Positions 17,164-27,156 are shown, counted from the first letter of the stretch. The stretch: DNA of 64,000 nt from Lentimicrobium saccharophilum (GCF_001192835.1 NZ_DF968182.1:1366968-1430967), one strand, 5' to 3'. Notes: a model not told the origin generated them from the letters alone. Numbers and translations: made by a program.

Positions 17164-19581
17164 TTAAAATGAAGCCCGCAAAGCTATGATAAAATTGCGT
17201 CCCGGGGCACTGATCCCTGAAGCAAACGGACGATAAAGCTGATCGGTGATATTCTCCACTCCAGCATTCAGGGTAAAATTCCTGTTAATATACCAGGCTG
17301 CCTTGAAATTCAGGGTAGCCCAGGCGGGAACATAAGGATTGCCATTCCCGTCTTTTGCATAGGGTGTAGCATCGGTCCTTTCTGACAGCGGAAGATCTTC
17401 GTAATCCAGGCCGGCATTATATTCGGCATAAAGATCGAAGCGAAGTTTCGGCAGCTCCCAGGTAAGGTGCGTACTGCCAAAAAATGGCACCGCGTGTCGC
17501 AGCGGATAGTATTTCAGGCTGTCCTCGCTCTGTTCCTCGCCATTCTGCCAGTTAAAAGCCGTACTCAGTCCGAAGCCCCGGCCCAGGTTAGCCTTAAATC
17601 CGCCCTGAAGGCCGAATACCCTGGCACTCGTGATATTCTGTATGGCCTGCACCCGGCTCAGTTCACCATCATAAACAATACTGTCGCGACCGTTGTAGCT
17701 GAAATCGCGGCGGGCAAGCGCATCGGTCAGCAGTGTATAATAAAGGCTCAGGTCAGCTTTCAGAAAGTCGCCCATTGTAAAAGCGAAGCCACCTTCGGCG
17801 TTCCATGCATACTCAGGTTTCAGGTTGACATTCGGGACAACCACCGACCCCGGCTCTGAATCGAATACTTTTCCCAGGTCATCGATATTCGGCGACCGGA
17901 AACCTGAAGAAAAATTGGTATACAGCTTCCAGTTGTTCTGCGGGCTCCAGGTTATACCCAAACCTCCGTTCAGCGCACCGTTGCCAAGTGATGCTTCGGT
18001 AAACGGGAAAGGAAACATACTGGTGTCAAACGCAGCCTCCATCGCCACATAGCTGTAGCGAAAACCGGCATTCACGGTGGTTTTCTGATTCAGCTGAAGG
18101 CGTGCCGTAGTATAGAGTGCGTATGACTGCCAGGTGGAGCCGTCAGGATACCTTGTATTCACAGAGCTTACCTCTCCGGTTTCGATATGCTTCCGGTTTG
18201 CTTCAGAACCTACCTTGTTATAGACGGCTTCTCCTCCGTAAAACAAGGCAAGTTTTTCGCTCAGCCTTTTGTCCAGATCCAGATTCAGTGAAAACGCGTT
18301 CACTTCTTCATACTGATTGCGCAGCCGCTTATTGTTCATTTTACGGTCATGCCGGCTCTCCTTATAAAGCTGATGCGCTGCAACAATCCGGAATTGATCA
18401 AAAATGCCATCATCGCTTCTGAGCCTGGCAGACAGCCGGTTCATCATCCATTGCTGCGGCCCGTAATACCACTGGGCATTTACCAGACTGCCATCGTCAT
18501 CGGCGAGATAAAGCCGGTCATAACGGGGAGCATCGGACGTCCCTGAGTAATAGAGTGTATAGTCCAGCTCCGAGCCGGCATACGGCTTGAATGCAATCTT
18601 CTGAAGCAGGCTGTACTGACTGTAACCTGAATAAACCTGTTTCTGCGGATCATCATTCTCAACAGTAATATCCTGGCCATTCTCCGTTTTCTGGTAAACC
18701 GGCCGCAAAAAATAGGAATTTCCGTTTGATCCTGCTTTCAGGTCATCAAAATCTGACCATGTCGCACTGGTTACAAAAGCCCATTTTTTCAGCCCGGCCG
18801 AAAAGTCAAAATGTCCTGTTTTCTCCAGGTTTGCCGATGAAAATCGTGCGAAAGCATTGCCCTTTATCGTGGATTTGCCGTTTTGCGAAAAAACAGGTGA
18901 AAGGGTATGAAAATCCATTACCCCGCCAATGGCATCACTACCATACATTACTGCCCCGGGACCAAAAAGAATTTCATTACTCTCCACGGCAGCCGCATCA
19001 ATGGAAATGACATTCTGAAGATTACCTGTTCTGAAAATCGCGTTATTCATCCTGACGCCGTCAACCACCAGCATAACCCGGTTGGTTGCAAACCCCCGTA
19101 AAATCGGTGATCCCCCTGCCAGCTGGCTTTTCTGAATGTATGCATAACCACCGACACTGAGCAGATCGGCAGCCGTTTGCGGATTGGCAAATGCGATCTG
19201 CTGCATGCCGATTTTTTCGACACGCTGCGGAATCTCTCTTTCGTTCTGCTCCCAGCGGTTGGCCGAAATGACAACTTCATCCAGGGTAATGCGTGAAACA
19301 GCCAGATCGATAAAGAAATTCAATTTTTCAGCGTCGGCGTATGAGAGCATACGGGTCTGATAGCCAATATGCCTGAAGACTATTTCTGGAGCCCCCCTGA
19401 AGCCTGAAAAATCCACCTGCCCCCTGCTGTTGGTCGTTGCCATAACCGCCGGATTTTCCGATATAATGGCAACATTGGCCAGCGGCTGCCCGGTAGTGCG
19501 ATCCGCAACTGTCAGCTTTTGAGCCGTCAGGCCTGCCGACATAAATAAACAGGCCACGGCAATAAAGTATTTTATTGACAT
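17164..19581 (-). CDS. TonB-dependent outer-membrane receptor (heme/metal-type)
   Basis: 805 residues. Signal peptide 1-20 (GLTAQ); CarboxypepD_reg-like domain about 22-105; TonB plug about 115-230 with QKSQLAGGSPILRGFATNRV and GPGAVMYGSDAIGGVM; then a 22-strand barrel ending in the aromatic residue F. The plug and the barrel segment (YRPFASGISAPGRNF) resemble the hemoglobin/transferrin/lactoferrin receptor family, so heme, iron or another metal chelate is a plausible substrate, though not certain. The only likely partner is the small anchored protein encoded upstream (90-nt gap). Confidence 0.88.
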   Translation of the reverse strand: MSIKYFIAVACLFMSAGLTAQKLTVADRTTGQPLANVAIISENPAVMATTNSRGQVDFSGFRGAPEIVFRHIGYQTRMLSYADAEKLNFFIDLAVSRITLDEVVISANRWEQNEREIPQRVEKIGMQQIAFANPQTAADLLSVGGYAYIQKSQLAGGSPILRGFATNRVMLVVDGVRMNNAIFRTGNLQNVISIDAAAVESNEILFGPGAVMYGSDAIGGVMDFHTLSPVFSQNGKSTIKGNAFARFSSANLEKTGHFDFSAGLKKWAFVTSATWSDFDDLKAGSNGNSYFLRPVYQKTENGQDITVENDDPQKQVYSGYSQYSLLQKIAFKPYAGSELDYTLYYSGTSDAPRYDRLYLADDDGSLVNAQWYYGPQQWMMNRLSARLRSDDGIFDQFRIVAAHQLYKESRHDRKMNNKRLRNQYEEVNAFSLNLDLDKRLSEKLALFYGGEAVYNKVGSEANRKHIETGEVSSVNTRYPDGSTWQSYALYTTARLQLNQKTTVNAGFRYSYVAMEAAFDTSMFPFPFTEASLGNGALNGGLGITWSPQNNWKLYTNFSSGFRSPNIDDLGKVFDSEPGSVVVPNVNLKPEYAWNAEGGFAFTMGDFLKADLSLYYTLLTDALARRDFSYNGRDSIVYDGELSRVQAIQNITSARVFGLQGGFKANLGRGFGLSTAFNWQNGEEQSEDSLKYYPLRHAVPFFGSTHLTWELPKLRFDLYAEYNAGLDYEDLPLSERTDATPYAKDGNGNPYVPAWATLNFKAAWYINRNFTLNAGVENITDQLYRPFASGISAPGRNFIIALRASF

Positions 19582-19671
19582 TTATAATAGGATTGAGAAT
19601 TAACAATAAATGCAATACATCAGAGGCAAAAAAATGCTTCTGATAAATATGCTGTTTTAAAAATTCATTAA

Positions 19672-20199
19672 TTATACAACTTGCGGAGGAGGCGCATCAA
19701 TAAAAATACCCGGTTGCTTATAAAAAAGTATAAAAATGGCGTCCAGTATCAGAAAACCGGAATCGGGCCGTATATTTTCAGCATCAGGAGGGGTAAACAA
19801 ACCTCCCATCAGTAAAGAATAGAAATGGATGGCTTTGGTGTGTGCCGGATGCCTTGCCGCCTGGCTCTTTGTCATACGGTCGAGGTTGGCAAACAAAAGG
19901 GTTTCCTGACGGTCTGTAACACAGTGCAGCAATGTTGCACCATCGGGGGCCCGCTCCGATCTTACCACATCATACATCACCCCTCTGTAACGAAATTCGC
20001 GCGAATGAATCCAGTAAAAATCTTCAGCGTTTTCAGCCGTATGCCGGATAATCGACAGCTCTCCATCAGGAACACCCGCCTTGATCATCATCTTGATCTC
20101 TTTACGGATTTTATCCTGCTGCAGCCTGAAAAGAAAATAATAAGCCGTGCCATTGAGGCTCAGCGACAGAAGCAGCAATATGGGAATAATTCTTTTCAA
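19672..20199 (-). CDS. Membrane-anchored protein upstream of the TonB receptor
   Basis: About 175 residues; family not recognised. One N-terminal membrane anchor (IIPILLLLSLSLNGTAYYFLF) followed by a soluble domain with HTAENAEDFYWIHSREFRYRGVMYDVV and a proline-rich end APPPQVV. No lipobox or enzyme motif. Start uncertain: the frame opens at GTG 20247, but a TAAATTTG box at 20221-20228 favours the TTG at 20199 (MKRIIPI...). Likely co-transcribed with the receptor and so possibly linked to metal or heme handling; this is inference from position. Confidence 0.6.
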   Translation of the reverse strand: MKRIIPILLLLSLSLNGTAYYFLFRLQQDKIRKEIKMMIKAGVPDGELSIIRHTAENAEDFYWIHSREFRYRGVMYDVVRSERAPDGATLLHCVTDRQETLLFANLDRMTKSQAARHPAHTKAIHFYSLLMGGLFTPPDAENIRPDSGFLILDAIFILFYKQPGIFIDAPPPQVV

Positions 20200-20338
20200 C
20201 TGACCGAAGTTCGTAACCGGCAAATTTAAAGATAAACATCGGATCACCTCACCGTTTATCCGAAAAACGCTTTCTGATGACTTCTGCTCTTATGTATAAA
20301 TGATTCTTCAGGATTCAGGTTTTGTAATATGATTTACC

Positions 20339-20890
20339 CTAAAAACCAACATTCAGGAGAATATTTCTTCTCCTTGCAACCAGGTCGGTAAGCTCTATTA
20401 CCATATCCCCGTTTACTTTTCTGGCCATGGGGAGGATATACTGCTCAGTCTGATCCAGGTATGACAGTATTTTAGCTGGTTCATGAGAATCGCGGTGCAA
20501 ATCGGTAAGATTGCTAATCCGGTCGGCACATTTCAGGATCAATGCGTTGCGGGATCCATTCTCCAGCACCCTTGCAAGATATCCGGCTTTGGTCTCATAC
20601 GGCTGGCGGGTTACCTCAAGCACGAGTTCCACCACCTGAGGACCATCATGATCAATATTTCGGATCTCGTCCAGTTCGGTTTCAGGCAGCTCCTCAAACA
20701 AATCGTGCAGCAATGAAGCTTTAAGCAGGACAGGGTCATGTACAAGATGATAGTCGAGCAGAATCCCCAGCGTTGCAAAGGAATGCCTGAACTGGTTGCC
20801 GCCCACCTTCCGGCTGACACCGACAAGGGCGGTAGCCTTCAGAATGTAAGGCGCCAGCACCAGATTCTTCAGTAACTCCAGATCGTTCAT
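20339..20890 (-). CDS. HD-domain phosphohydrolase, SpoT/MESH1-like
   Basis: 183 residues. Metal-binding residues of an HD hydrolase are present: H36 (RHSFATL), H62-D63 (ASLLHDLFEELPE) and D123 (KCADRISNL). The layout matches the small (p)ppGpp hydrolase or SpoT N-terminal class, which removes pyrophosphate from (p)ppGpp. There is no synthetase domain, so it would act only as a hydrolase. Substrate not provable from sequence. Separated by 59 nt from the upstream RluA-family gene on the same strand. Confidence 0.78.
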   Translation of the reverse strand: MNDLELLKNLVLAPYILKATALVGVSRKVGGNQFRHSFATLGILLDYHLVHDPVLLKASLLHDLFEELPETELDEIRNIDHDGPQVVELVLEVTRQPYETKAGYLARVLENGSRNALILKCADRISNLTDLHRDSHEPAKILSYLDQTEQYILPMARKVNGDMVIELTDLVARRRNILLNVGF

Positions 20891-20949
20891 TCTTGAAGTT
20901 TACGATATCTATTTCCGGTAAACGGTAAGCGGGTAAAAATGTTTCAATC

Positions 20950-22029
20950 TTACTCAATCTGTTGCTCTCCCCGGCCGGCAAGATAGCGTTCCCAGCGGTC
21001 AAGCACTGCGCGCATATCAGCAGGCAACGCCGAGTCAAAAAACATCTCTTTCCCGGTAACCGGATGGTTAAATCCAAGCGATTTTGCATGAAGCGCCTGT
21101 CGTGGACAGATATGAAAGCAGTTTTCCACGAACTTTCTGTATGATCCGGAGGTCGTGCCCTTCAGTATCTGGTTACCACCATAACGTTCATCTCCGAAAA
21201 GCGGATGGCCAAGGTATTTCAAATGGGCGCGGATCTGGTGCGTTCTGCCGGTTTCGAGACGGCATTCGATCAGGCTCACATAATCGAAACTTCGGAGCAC
21301 CCTGTAATGGGTGACTGCGTGTTTGCCATGACTGCCGTCCGGAAAAACGGCCATAATCAGCCGGTTGTTCAGATTACGGCCTACATGACCTGTAATTGTC
21401 CCTTCGGGTTCCCTGGGCGTGCCCCATACAATTGCCTGGTAGGTCCGGCGAATGGTGTGATCGAAAAAATTCCGGGCAAGGCGGGTCTGGGCCTCTTCAG
21501 TTTTAGCAACCAGAATAATCCCTGAAGTATCCTTATCGATGCGGTGAACCAGTAAAGGCATTGCATCGGTCTGTGCGCCGGGCCGGCTGCGCATATGCCA
21601 GACCAGGGCATTCAGCATGGTTCCTTCGAAGTTGGCGTAACCGGGATGAACAACCATTCCGGCATCCTTATTGATCACCAGCAGATGTTCATCTTCATAT
21701 ACAATATTCAGGGGGATCTCTTCGGGAAGCACTTCAGTATCCCTGGGCGGATGAGCCATCACCACGGAGATGACATCCAATGGCTTAACCCTGTAATTCT
21801 GCCTGACGGGCTCACCGTTCACCAGGATATTTCCGGCTTTGGCTGCCTGCTGAATCTTGTTCCTGGAAGCATTTTCGATGCGGATCATCAGGAATTTGTC
21901 AATCCGCAACAAACCCTGACCTTTATCAGCTATGATGCGGTGATGTTCATAGAGTTCGTTCTCTACATTCTCGTCATCCGCAAATTCAGGAGAGTCATGT
22001 TCTTCAAAAAAATCTTCGGCTTCCGGCAT
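20950..22029 (-). CDS. RluA-family 23S rRNA pseudouridine synthase (RluD-like)
   Basis: 359 residues. S4 RNA-binding domain about 40-110 (RIDKFLMIRIENASRNKIQQAAKAG) followed by the pseudouridine synthase domain with the catalytic-Asp motif HRIDKDTSG and the later GRTHQIRAHLKYLGHPLFGDERYGG signature. By length and S4 domain it is closest to RluD, which modifies helix 69 positions 1911/1915/1917, the same region RlmH methylates. The acidic N-terminal extension (EDFFEEHDSPEFADDENVENE) is common in this phylum. ATG 22029 preferred over the TTG at 22038. Confidence 0.92.
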   Translation of the reverse strand: MPEAEDFFEEHDSPEFADDENVENELYEHHRIIADKGQGLLRIDKFLMIRIENASRNKIQQAAKAGNILVNGEPVRQNYRVKPLDVISVVMAHPPRDTEVLPEEIPLNIVYEDEHLLVINKDAGMVVHPGYANFEGTMLNALVWHMRSRPGAQTDAMPLLVHRIDKDTSGIILVAKTEEAQTRLARNFFDHTIRRTYQAIVWGTPREPEGTITGHVGRNLNNRLIMAVFPDGSHGKHAVTHYRVLRSFDYVSLIECRLETGRTHQIRAHLKYLGHPLFGDERYGGNQILKGTTSGSYRKFVENCFHICPRQALHAKSLGFNHPVTGKEMFFDSALPADMRAVLDRWERYLAGRGEQQIE

Positions 22030-22041
22030 CGGGTACAAGCT

Positions 22042-24045
22042 TTACCGGTTGATGATCAGTTTACCCCGGCCGATTACCTGATGGTCATCGCTGATCAGCT
22101 GCAGCAGATAGAAGCCCGGAGGAAGCATCGATAAATCCGGCTCACGGGAGAAGGCTTGCTGACTGATCATTCTGCCGTCAGTTCCTGTTACTGTGAGCGT
22201 CAGACCATTGGACCTGACTTCATCGGGCAATTCAATGACTATTCTGCCATCCGCAGAAGGATTTGGGTAAATAATCAATTTTTCCGCTTGCTTTGTTTCC
22301 GGGATTCCGACAACTTTCAATTTTCCCAGCACCGGCCTGATCATCAGGGCTCCTGCATAGAGGCTTTGTCCCCAGCCTCCGAAGGTGCGGTAAAAGGTAT
22401 TCGCCGAAGCATCGTTATTCCAATCGTAACCGAGGTTCAGGTTATCTGAGGTTGTCTGTTCCCATCCCACATAGAAGATCAGGTTAGGAAAGCGGCCCGG
22501 CTCTATTTTGATGATACTGTCAAGTTTATAGGTATAAAACTGGTTCAGGCTGTCTTCGTATGCCGGTTCATATCCGAAACGCGAATATATCAGCTCCCCG
22601 GGCTCACCGAAATAGTCGTTCCAGACATTGAGATAGAAACTTTTCACATTACCGCCGGTAAGGGTCTGGTTGAAATACATCTGCACAGCGAGCAGCGAAT
22701 CGGCCCTGTTGAGCCTGAATTTATAAGCCAGCTGGGCGCCTGCGGGCGTCAATCCATAGCCCGCTTCTGCAGTGCCGTCATCATAAGAGAGGAAATTTGC
22801 AAAAACCTGAACATTCCTGATGGTGTCATTCTGCCTCCGGCCCAGGTTGGCCTCGGTATTCACAATATGCGTGGTTGTATAAGTAACCTTCTCCTGAGTG
22901 CCGATCGGGAATACAAAATTTACCGGCGGACGTGCAAACGGCTGATGGGTAACATAACCCGAGGTAATGAACGGTGGGACAAAGAAATTTCCGGCTGTGT
23001 AATAATGAAAAGGCTCCTGATAATCACGGGAAACCTCATAGCGGTAAGATGCATTATAATCAATGCCGTCGAGGTTGGTGATCCTGATGTTCAGGCTGTC
23101 GCTCATTTCATTTACGAAATTGGCGCGGTATTGGTTGTAGGGCATGCCAGTATAATTCCGGAGCATATTCGGTGCTTTGGCTGCAAAGGCTACATCGCGA
23201 TGCAGCGTATCGTAAATACCCCGGCCTATATTCAGATAGACATAATCGATGTTCCACTGATCACCGTTGCTTTGCCAATCAGGCAAGATACCACTGGCCA
23301 GACTAGCATAGTTTCGAAACCGAAAACGGAAATCACCGGTATAAAACCTGGCGCTGTCAAGAACAGGAACCATTACCTGACGAAACCACAGGCTGTCGCT
23401 GGCATAAAAAGTGTTAAGCGATTGTCCGGATGTACTCCAGACCTTGCGCCATCCTTCCAGCATAACCGTATCCATCACAGTTGTATCAATCCCGTTGATG
23501 GTAGTATCCACCGGAAAAATGATGGTCTGGGTCTCTCCGGGGGCAAGAAATTCCAGCACCAGTGAATCATTTCTGGCAGGAGCATTGCCCCTGCCCTGCG
23601 GCTGATAATAGAAGCTGAAGTATACAGAATCAGCCCGGGTGATTTTGCGTTTAACCGGTGAAAAAACCGAATCGAGGCGTATGGGCTGTGATGTTAAAAA
23701 ATCGGCCATAAACGGATAAGGGCTCGCATTGCTGTATAGCCTGCCAAGATGATCAATGGCGTCGAGGGTGGCAACTCCGACAGTTGGCGGGAACATGGCA
23801 TAATCGTCACTGATAAAGGCATCTGAATCTGACCACAGTTCCGGATCCGGCAAAACAGACCTTCCGCTGAAATCATCAAAAAAGGGGAGCAATAAGGGAG
23901 TAACAACTGTACGCCCGGCATCACGGTCAACAGATTCCATTTTTACCCTGGAATTGATCTGCAATCCGGTAATCACTTCCTGTGAATAAGAAGATAAGGG
24001 AATCAGCAAAATAATCAAAAGCCGTATAATCGTTCGGTTTACCAT
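22042..24045 (-). CDS. Large secreted T9SS type A protein
   Basis: 667 residues; signal peptide about 1-21 (SSYSQ). No catalytic domain recognised; a long beta-rich middle contains LPFFDDFSG, a motif of Bacteroidota T9SS cargo, and DNLNLGYDWNNDASANTF. The C-terminal 80 residues are a type A sorting domain (LIIYPNPSADGRIVIELP, LPPGFYLLQL, GRGKLIINR). It lies between the PASTA gene (45 nt) and the RluA gene (12 nt) and so probably shares their transcript. Confidence 0.8.
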   Translation of the reverse strand: MVNRTIIRLLIILLIPLSSYSQEVITGLQINSRVKMESVDRDAGRTVVTPLLLPFFDDFSGRSVLPDPELWSDSDAFISDDYAMFPPTVGVATLDAIDHLGRLYSNASPYPFMADFLTSQPIRLDSVFSPVKRKITRADSVYFSFYYQPQGRGNAPARNDSLVLEFLAPGETQTIIFPVDTTINGIDTTVMDTVMLEGWRKVWSTSGQSLNTFYASDSLWFRQVMVPVLDSARFYTGDFRFRFRNYASLASGILPDWQSNGDQWNIDYVYLNIGRGIYDTLHRDVAFAAKAPNMLRNYTGMPYNQYRANFVNEMSDSLNIRITNLDGIDYNASYRYEVSRDYQEPFHYYTAGNFFVPPFITSGYVTHQPFARPPVNFVFPIGTQEKVTYTTTHIVNTEANLGRRQNDTIRNVQVFANFLSYDDGTAEAGYGLTPAGAQLAYKFRLNRADSLLAVQMYFNQTLTGGNVKSFYLNVWNDYFGEPGELIYSRFGYEPAYEDSLNQFYTYKLDSIIKIEPGRFPNLIFYVGWEQTTSDNLNLGYDWNNDASANTFYRTFGGWGQSLYAGALMIRPVLGKLKVVGIPETKQAEKLIIYPNPSADGRIVIELPDEVRSNGLTLTVTGTDGRMISQQAFSREPDLSMLPPGFYLLQLISDDHQVIGRGKLIINR

Positions 24046-24090
24046 ACCAGAAATATTATATTTTGCATGCCAGCGCCGTTTATATAAATG

Positions 24091-24924
24091 TTAAAAGATT
24101 GAATCATTGACCACCTCCAGCGTGTCGGCACCCATAGTCTGAAGGTAAGCATCAAAATCGAACTTATCCGGGTCCCTGAATACAAGACTTACTGTTTGCC
24201 CGGCGTTCAGCAAAAGCCCCCTTACATAGGAAGGCGTCTGGGTATAAACCCTGGCGGTTTCCGGATCTGCATTGTCTTCAAAAACCTCCTCCCCCGGACC
24301 CAGGTATTTGTTCTTCAGCAGTTGTAAAGCTTCCTGTCTGGTCTTCCCGATCAGGAACGGCACCTGAAAACGGGTACCTCCAACGCTCTGCCCCACCCTT
24401 AACTCAATCACCGACCCCTTGAGTATCTCAAATCCGGGATCAATGGTACTTCCCCGGTAATATTGCCCGAGCACTGCATTGGCGGCGATATCGGGAACAT
24501 AACTGATATTACCCAGCTTCAGGCCGTAAGTTTCGAGTGTGGCTGTCGCCTGACGAAGTGAGAGGTCGACAAGGTCGGGCATACTCACCTTTTCGGGCAT
24601 CACGGCAACAGTAGTCAGGTAAATCTTGCGGTGGCGCTTGACGTTTGAGCCTGGCAACGGATCCTGAATAATCACCGATCCTTTTGGCATTTTAGAATCG
24701 AATACCGAATCGACAATGATTACTTCAAAGTCAGAGATGGTTTCCAGCTGGCTGATCTGGTCAGGCGTTAAGCCGACAAGCGAAGGCACTGCTATGGACT
24801 CCCCGTGATGGGTATACCATTTCAGCGCCCACAATACCAGGCTTACAATCAAAATTGTCAGTACCACCGATAAGATGAAATGCCTGACAAAAACACGGGT
24901 CTGAATAAATTCAAAAAAGTTCAT
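24091..24924 (-). CDS. PASTA-domain membrane protein
   Basis: 277 residues. One membrane segment at about 17-38, then three PASTA domains (each beginning VPSLVGLTPDQ, MPDLVDLSLRQATA, VPFLIGKTRQEAL). PASTA domains bind muropeptides or unlinked peptidoglycan. Here no kinase or transpeptidase domain is attached. Divergent from ddl, so a cell-wall sensing or scaffolding function is plausible. Promoter box TATCTTTG at 25023-25030 on the minus strand. Confidence 0.88.
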   Translation of the reverse strand: MNFFEFIQTRVFVRHFILSVVLTILIVSLVLWALKWYTHHGESIAVPSLVGLTPDQISQLETISDFEVIIVDSVFDSKMPKGSVIIQDPLPGSNVKRHRKIYLTTVAVMPEKVSMPDLVDLSLRQATATLETYGLKLGNISYVPDIAANAVLGQYYRGSTIDPGFEILKGSVIELRVGQSVGGTRFQVPFLIGKTRQEALQLLKNKYLGPGEEVFEDNADPETARVYTQTPSYVRGLLLNAGQTVSLVFRDPDKFDFDAYLQTMGADTLEVVNDSIF

Positions 24925-25277
24925 GCATGCAAACTTATTCCGGAAGACAGATCGCCATCAGCCATATAAAAACCCGGACAGGATAATAAACTACCGCACA
25001 AACAAATTATTGCACGTCACTGCAAAGATATAAATAATTGAGAGGCCTGAAAAACGACGGATTTTTAAAGATTGCCACACTGTCAAAATATTTCTCTTTC
25101 CGCAACAGGTCCTGCCTTTCTCATGAACCACTCAACTGAGTGCCAGAACGCCGGTGCAGTTCTTCTTCATTTCTCTTTGGGATAAAGCATCGCAGGTAAG
25201 GATAATTTTATTTACCGGTCGCATGCACAAACTCCATTGTTTTTAAATTTGCAATGCTTCAATCCAAAAGGTCCAAG
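24925..25277. promoter_or_regulatory. Divergent intergenic region PASTA gene / ddl
   Basis: 353 nt between two divergent cell-wall genes. Contains a minus-strand TATCTTTG at 25023-25030 and a plus-strand TAAATTTG at 25244-25251; neither has a good -33 box. No gene or RNA structure recognised. Confidence 0.45.
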
Positions 25278-26279
25278 ATGAAGAAAAACATCGCGCTGCT
25301 TACCGGCGGCTATTCACAGGAATATGAGATTTCCGTTAAAAGCGGCAAAGTAATTGAACAGCACATCGATAAGGGCCTGTTCAGGATATTCCCATTGATT
25401 ATCGGAAAAGAACAATGGATATTCAGGGATTCAGCCGGATCTGAATTCCCGGTAAATCTGAACGATTTTACAATTCAACTGCCGGAAGAAAAAGTAAAGT
25501 TTGATGCTGCCTTCATCGGTATACACGGTACACCGGGAGAAGATGGCAAGCTGCAGGGTTACCTCGACATGATCGGCATACCCTACAACACTTGTGGCCG
25601 TGCCACTTCCGCATTGACTTTCAATAAATTTTTCTGTAATGAATTTGTGGGAAGGGCCGGCGTGAATGTTGCCAACACCGTTTACCTGCACAAACGCGAT
25701 ACGTCTGACCCGGACGCTATCCTCAGCATCACCGGTCTCCCTTGCTTTGTAAAGCCCAACAGCAACGGATCGAGCGTTGGCATTTCAAAGGTTCATTCCC
25801 GCGAAGAGCTGCTTCCGGCCATTCAGCTTGCCTTTGAATCGGATGAAGAAGTGCTGGTTCAGGAATTTATTCCCGGAGTGGAAATCACCTGCGGAATCTA
25901 TGAAAAGAACGGCAAACCTGTTGTACTTCCGCTCACTGAAATCATCAGCCATAAAGAATTCTTCGACTTTGAAGCCAAGTACAGCGGATATTCAGATGAA
26001 ATCACTCCGGCGCGTCTGAGTGATGAACTGGCTGAAGAATGCCGTCACATTTCACTGATGCTTTACCGCCGGCTCAACTGCCGGGGTGTCGTACGCTTCG
26101 ATTACATCCTTACCCCTGATGAAATTCCAGGCAAAAGGCAGTTCTATTTCCTTGAGGTGAATACCATACCCGGCCTTTCCGAAGCCAGCATCGTTCCTCA
26201 ACAGGCTGCCCACATGGGAATCAGTCTTAACCGGCTGTTTACCGATCTGCTTACGGAAACCCTGGAAAGATACCGGTAA
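25278..26279 (+). CDS. ddl: D-alanine--D-alanine ligase
   Basis: 333 residues, ATP-grasp enzyme joining two D-alanines for peptidoglycan stem peptides. Motifs: LLTGGYSQEYEIS at the N-terminus, IHGTPGEDGKLQGYLD, FVKPNSNGSSVGISKV, EFIPGVEITCG, and the C-terminal RFDYILTPDE ... FLEVNTIPGLSEASIVPQQA. Start at ATG 25278 rather than 25254, since the TAAATTTG promoter box at 25244-25251 predicts a start near 25258. Confidence 0.96.
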   Translation: MKKNIALLTGGYSQEYEISVKSGKVIEQHIDKGLFRIFPLIIGKEQWIFRDSAGSEFPVNLNDFTIQLPEEKVKFDAAFIGIHGTPGEDGKLQGYLDMIGIPYNTCGRATSALTFNKFFCNEFVGRAGVNVANTVYLHKRDTSDPDAILSITGLPCFVKPNSNGSSVGISKVHSREELLPAIQLAFESDEEVLVQEFIPGVEITCGIYEKNGKPVVLPLTEIISHKEFFDFEAKYSGYSDEITPARLSDELAEECRHISLMLYRRLNCRGVVRFDYILTPDEIPGKRQFYFLEVNTIPGLSEASIVPQQAAHMGISLNRLFTDLLTETLERYR

Positions 26280-26595
26280 TTGCACTGTGGCAACAGGCAC
26301 AATATCCTGATCAACGGTTTGATTTTCAAAGACTACAATAATTCCGGTTAAAATCAGGAAGGTTATGTCAGTTTTTATATTGCCAGCCATCATTGTAAGG
26401 TTCCGCAACGATTTTCGTATATACATGTATTACAATACTTTACCCTAGACAGAGATATCGGCTACGAATGATCCGGCATCTGAAAATGTAAAATTCCGGT
26501 ATTGCCTTCCTGCAATTCACCCTTCAGATTCAACACTTCGCCCTGCCCGCCTGTCGGTTGACACGAAATGCATTTCAGCTCGCGGGGGCCTGAAT
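26280..26595. other. Gap after ddl
   Basis: About 315 nt with no convincing gene on either strand and no hairpin followed by a T-tract. The following small gene has its own promoter box. Confidence 0.4.
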
Positions 26596-26603
26596 TACCT
26601 TTG
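26596..26603 (+). promoter_or_regulatory. Promoter -7 box TACCTTTG
   Basis: Exact TAnnTTTG match, 48 nt before the ATG of the small secreted protein. The -33 region reads TTTC rather than TTTG. Confidence 0.45.
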
Positions 26604-26650
26604 CTTCATCAACAGGAAAACACGATTCAGAAACATTAAAACCCAAAGCC

Positions 26651-26983
26651 ATGAAAACTTTCATCTTCGCAACCGCAATCGCAATGATGCTGTCAATCAG
26701 CTTACAGGCATCAACCGGAGGAAAAACCGGAACCATGAAAGCAAAGGTCCATATTTTCCAGACCAACACCGAAAGTGTCGATGTCTACGTAGCCAAAATC
26801 CCGGGACAACTGGTAAAGGTCACGATATGCAGCGCATCAGGAACTCCGCTGATGAAGACACGCATTAAAAAACAGGGCAGCCGCTATCTGCGCTATCACC
26901 TGAACGGGCTTCCCGCAGGATCCTATGATGTTCTGGTTGAGCAGAACGGGGAAGTGATTTCCGAAATGAAGATCCAAAAATAA
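26651..26983 (+). CDS. Small secreted beta-sandwich protein (DUF3244-like)
   Basis: 110 residues: signal peptide about 1-20 (ISLQAS), then a single domain with VKVTICSASGTPLMKTRIKK, YHLNGLPAGSYDVLVEQ and the end ISEMKIQK. The pattern is that of the DUF3244 / T9SS sorting-domain beta-sandwich, but it makes up the whole mature protein, with no passenger. Function unknown. Closed by a terminator at 27047-27072. Confidence 0.65.
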   Translation: MKTFIFATAIAMMLSISLQASTGGKTGTMKAKVHIFQTNTESVDVYVAKIPGQLVKVTICSASGTPLMKTRIKKQGSRYLRYHLNGLPAGSYDVLVEQNGEVISEMKIQK

Positions 26984-27046
26984 TCCACGCCCGCTAAAGC
27001 ATGGAATGGATGACCTCTGCACCAGCACTTACGGATCAAACGCATT

Positions 27047-27072
27047 ATGCCGGAGAATTTTCCGGCATTTTT
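27047..27072 (+). terminator. Intrinsic terminator after the small secreted protein
   Basis: Perfect 8-bp stem ATGCCGGA / TCCGGCAT with a 6-nt loop, then TTTT. It sits inside the open frame upstream of the kinase gene, so that extension is not coding. Confidence 0.75.
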
Positions 27073-27148
27073 CCAATGCAGTTGTCTGGTGAAAGACTTT
27101 CAGGCGATAAGGCGATGGAAGGCAGTTATGGCATTGATTTCATTTTAC

Positions 27149-27156
27149 TACCTTTG
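27149..27156 (+). promoter_or_regulatory. Promoter -7 box TACCTTTG of the LytS/LytTR operon
   Basis: Exact TAnnTTTG match; predicted start near 27163, leaving a leader of about 15 nt before ATG 27178. Together with the terminator at 27047-27072 it fixes the start of the kinase gene. Confidence 0.55.
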
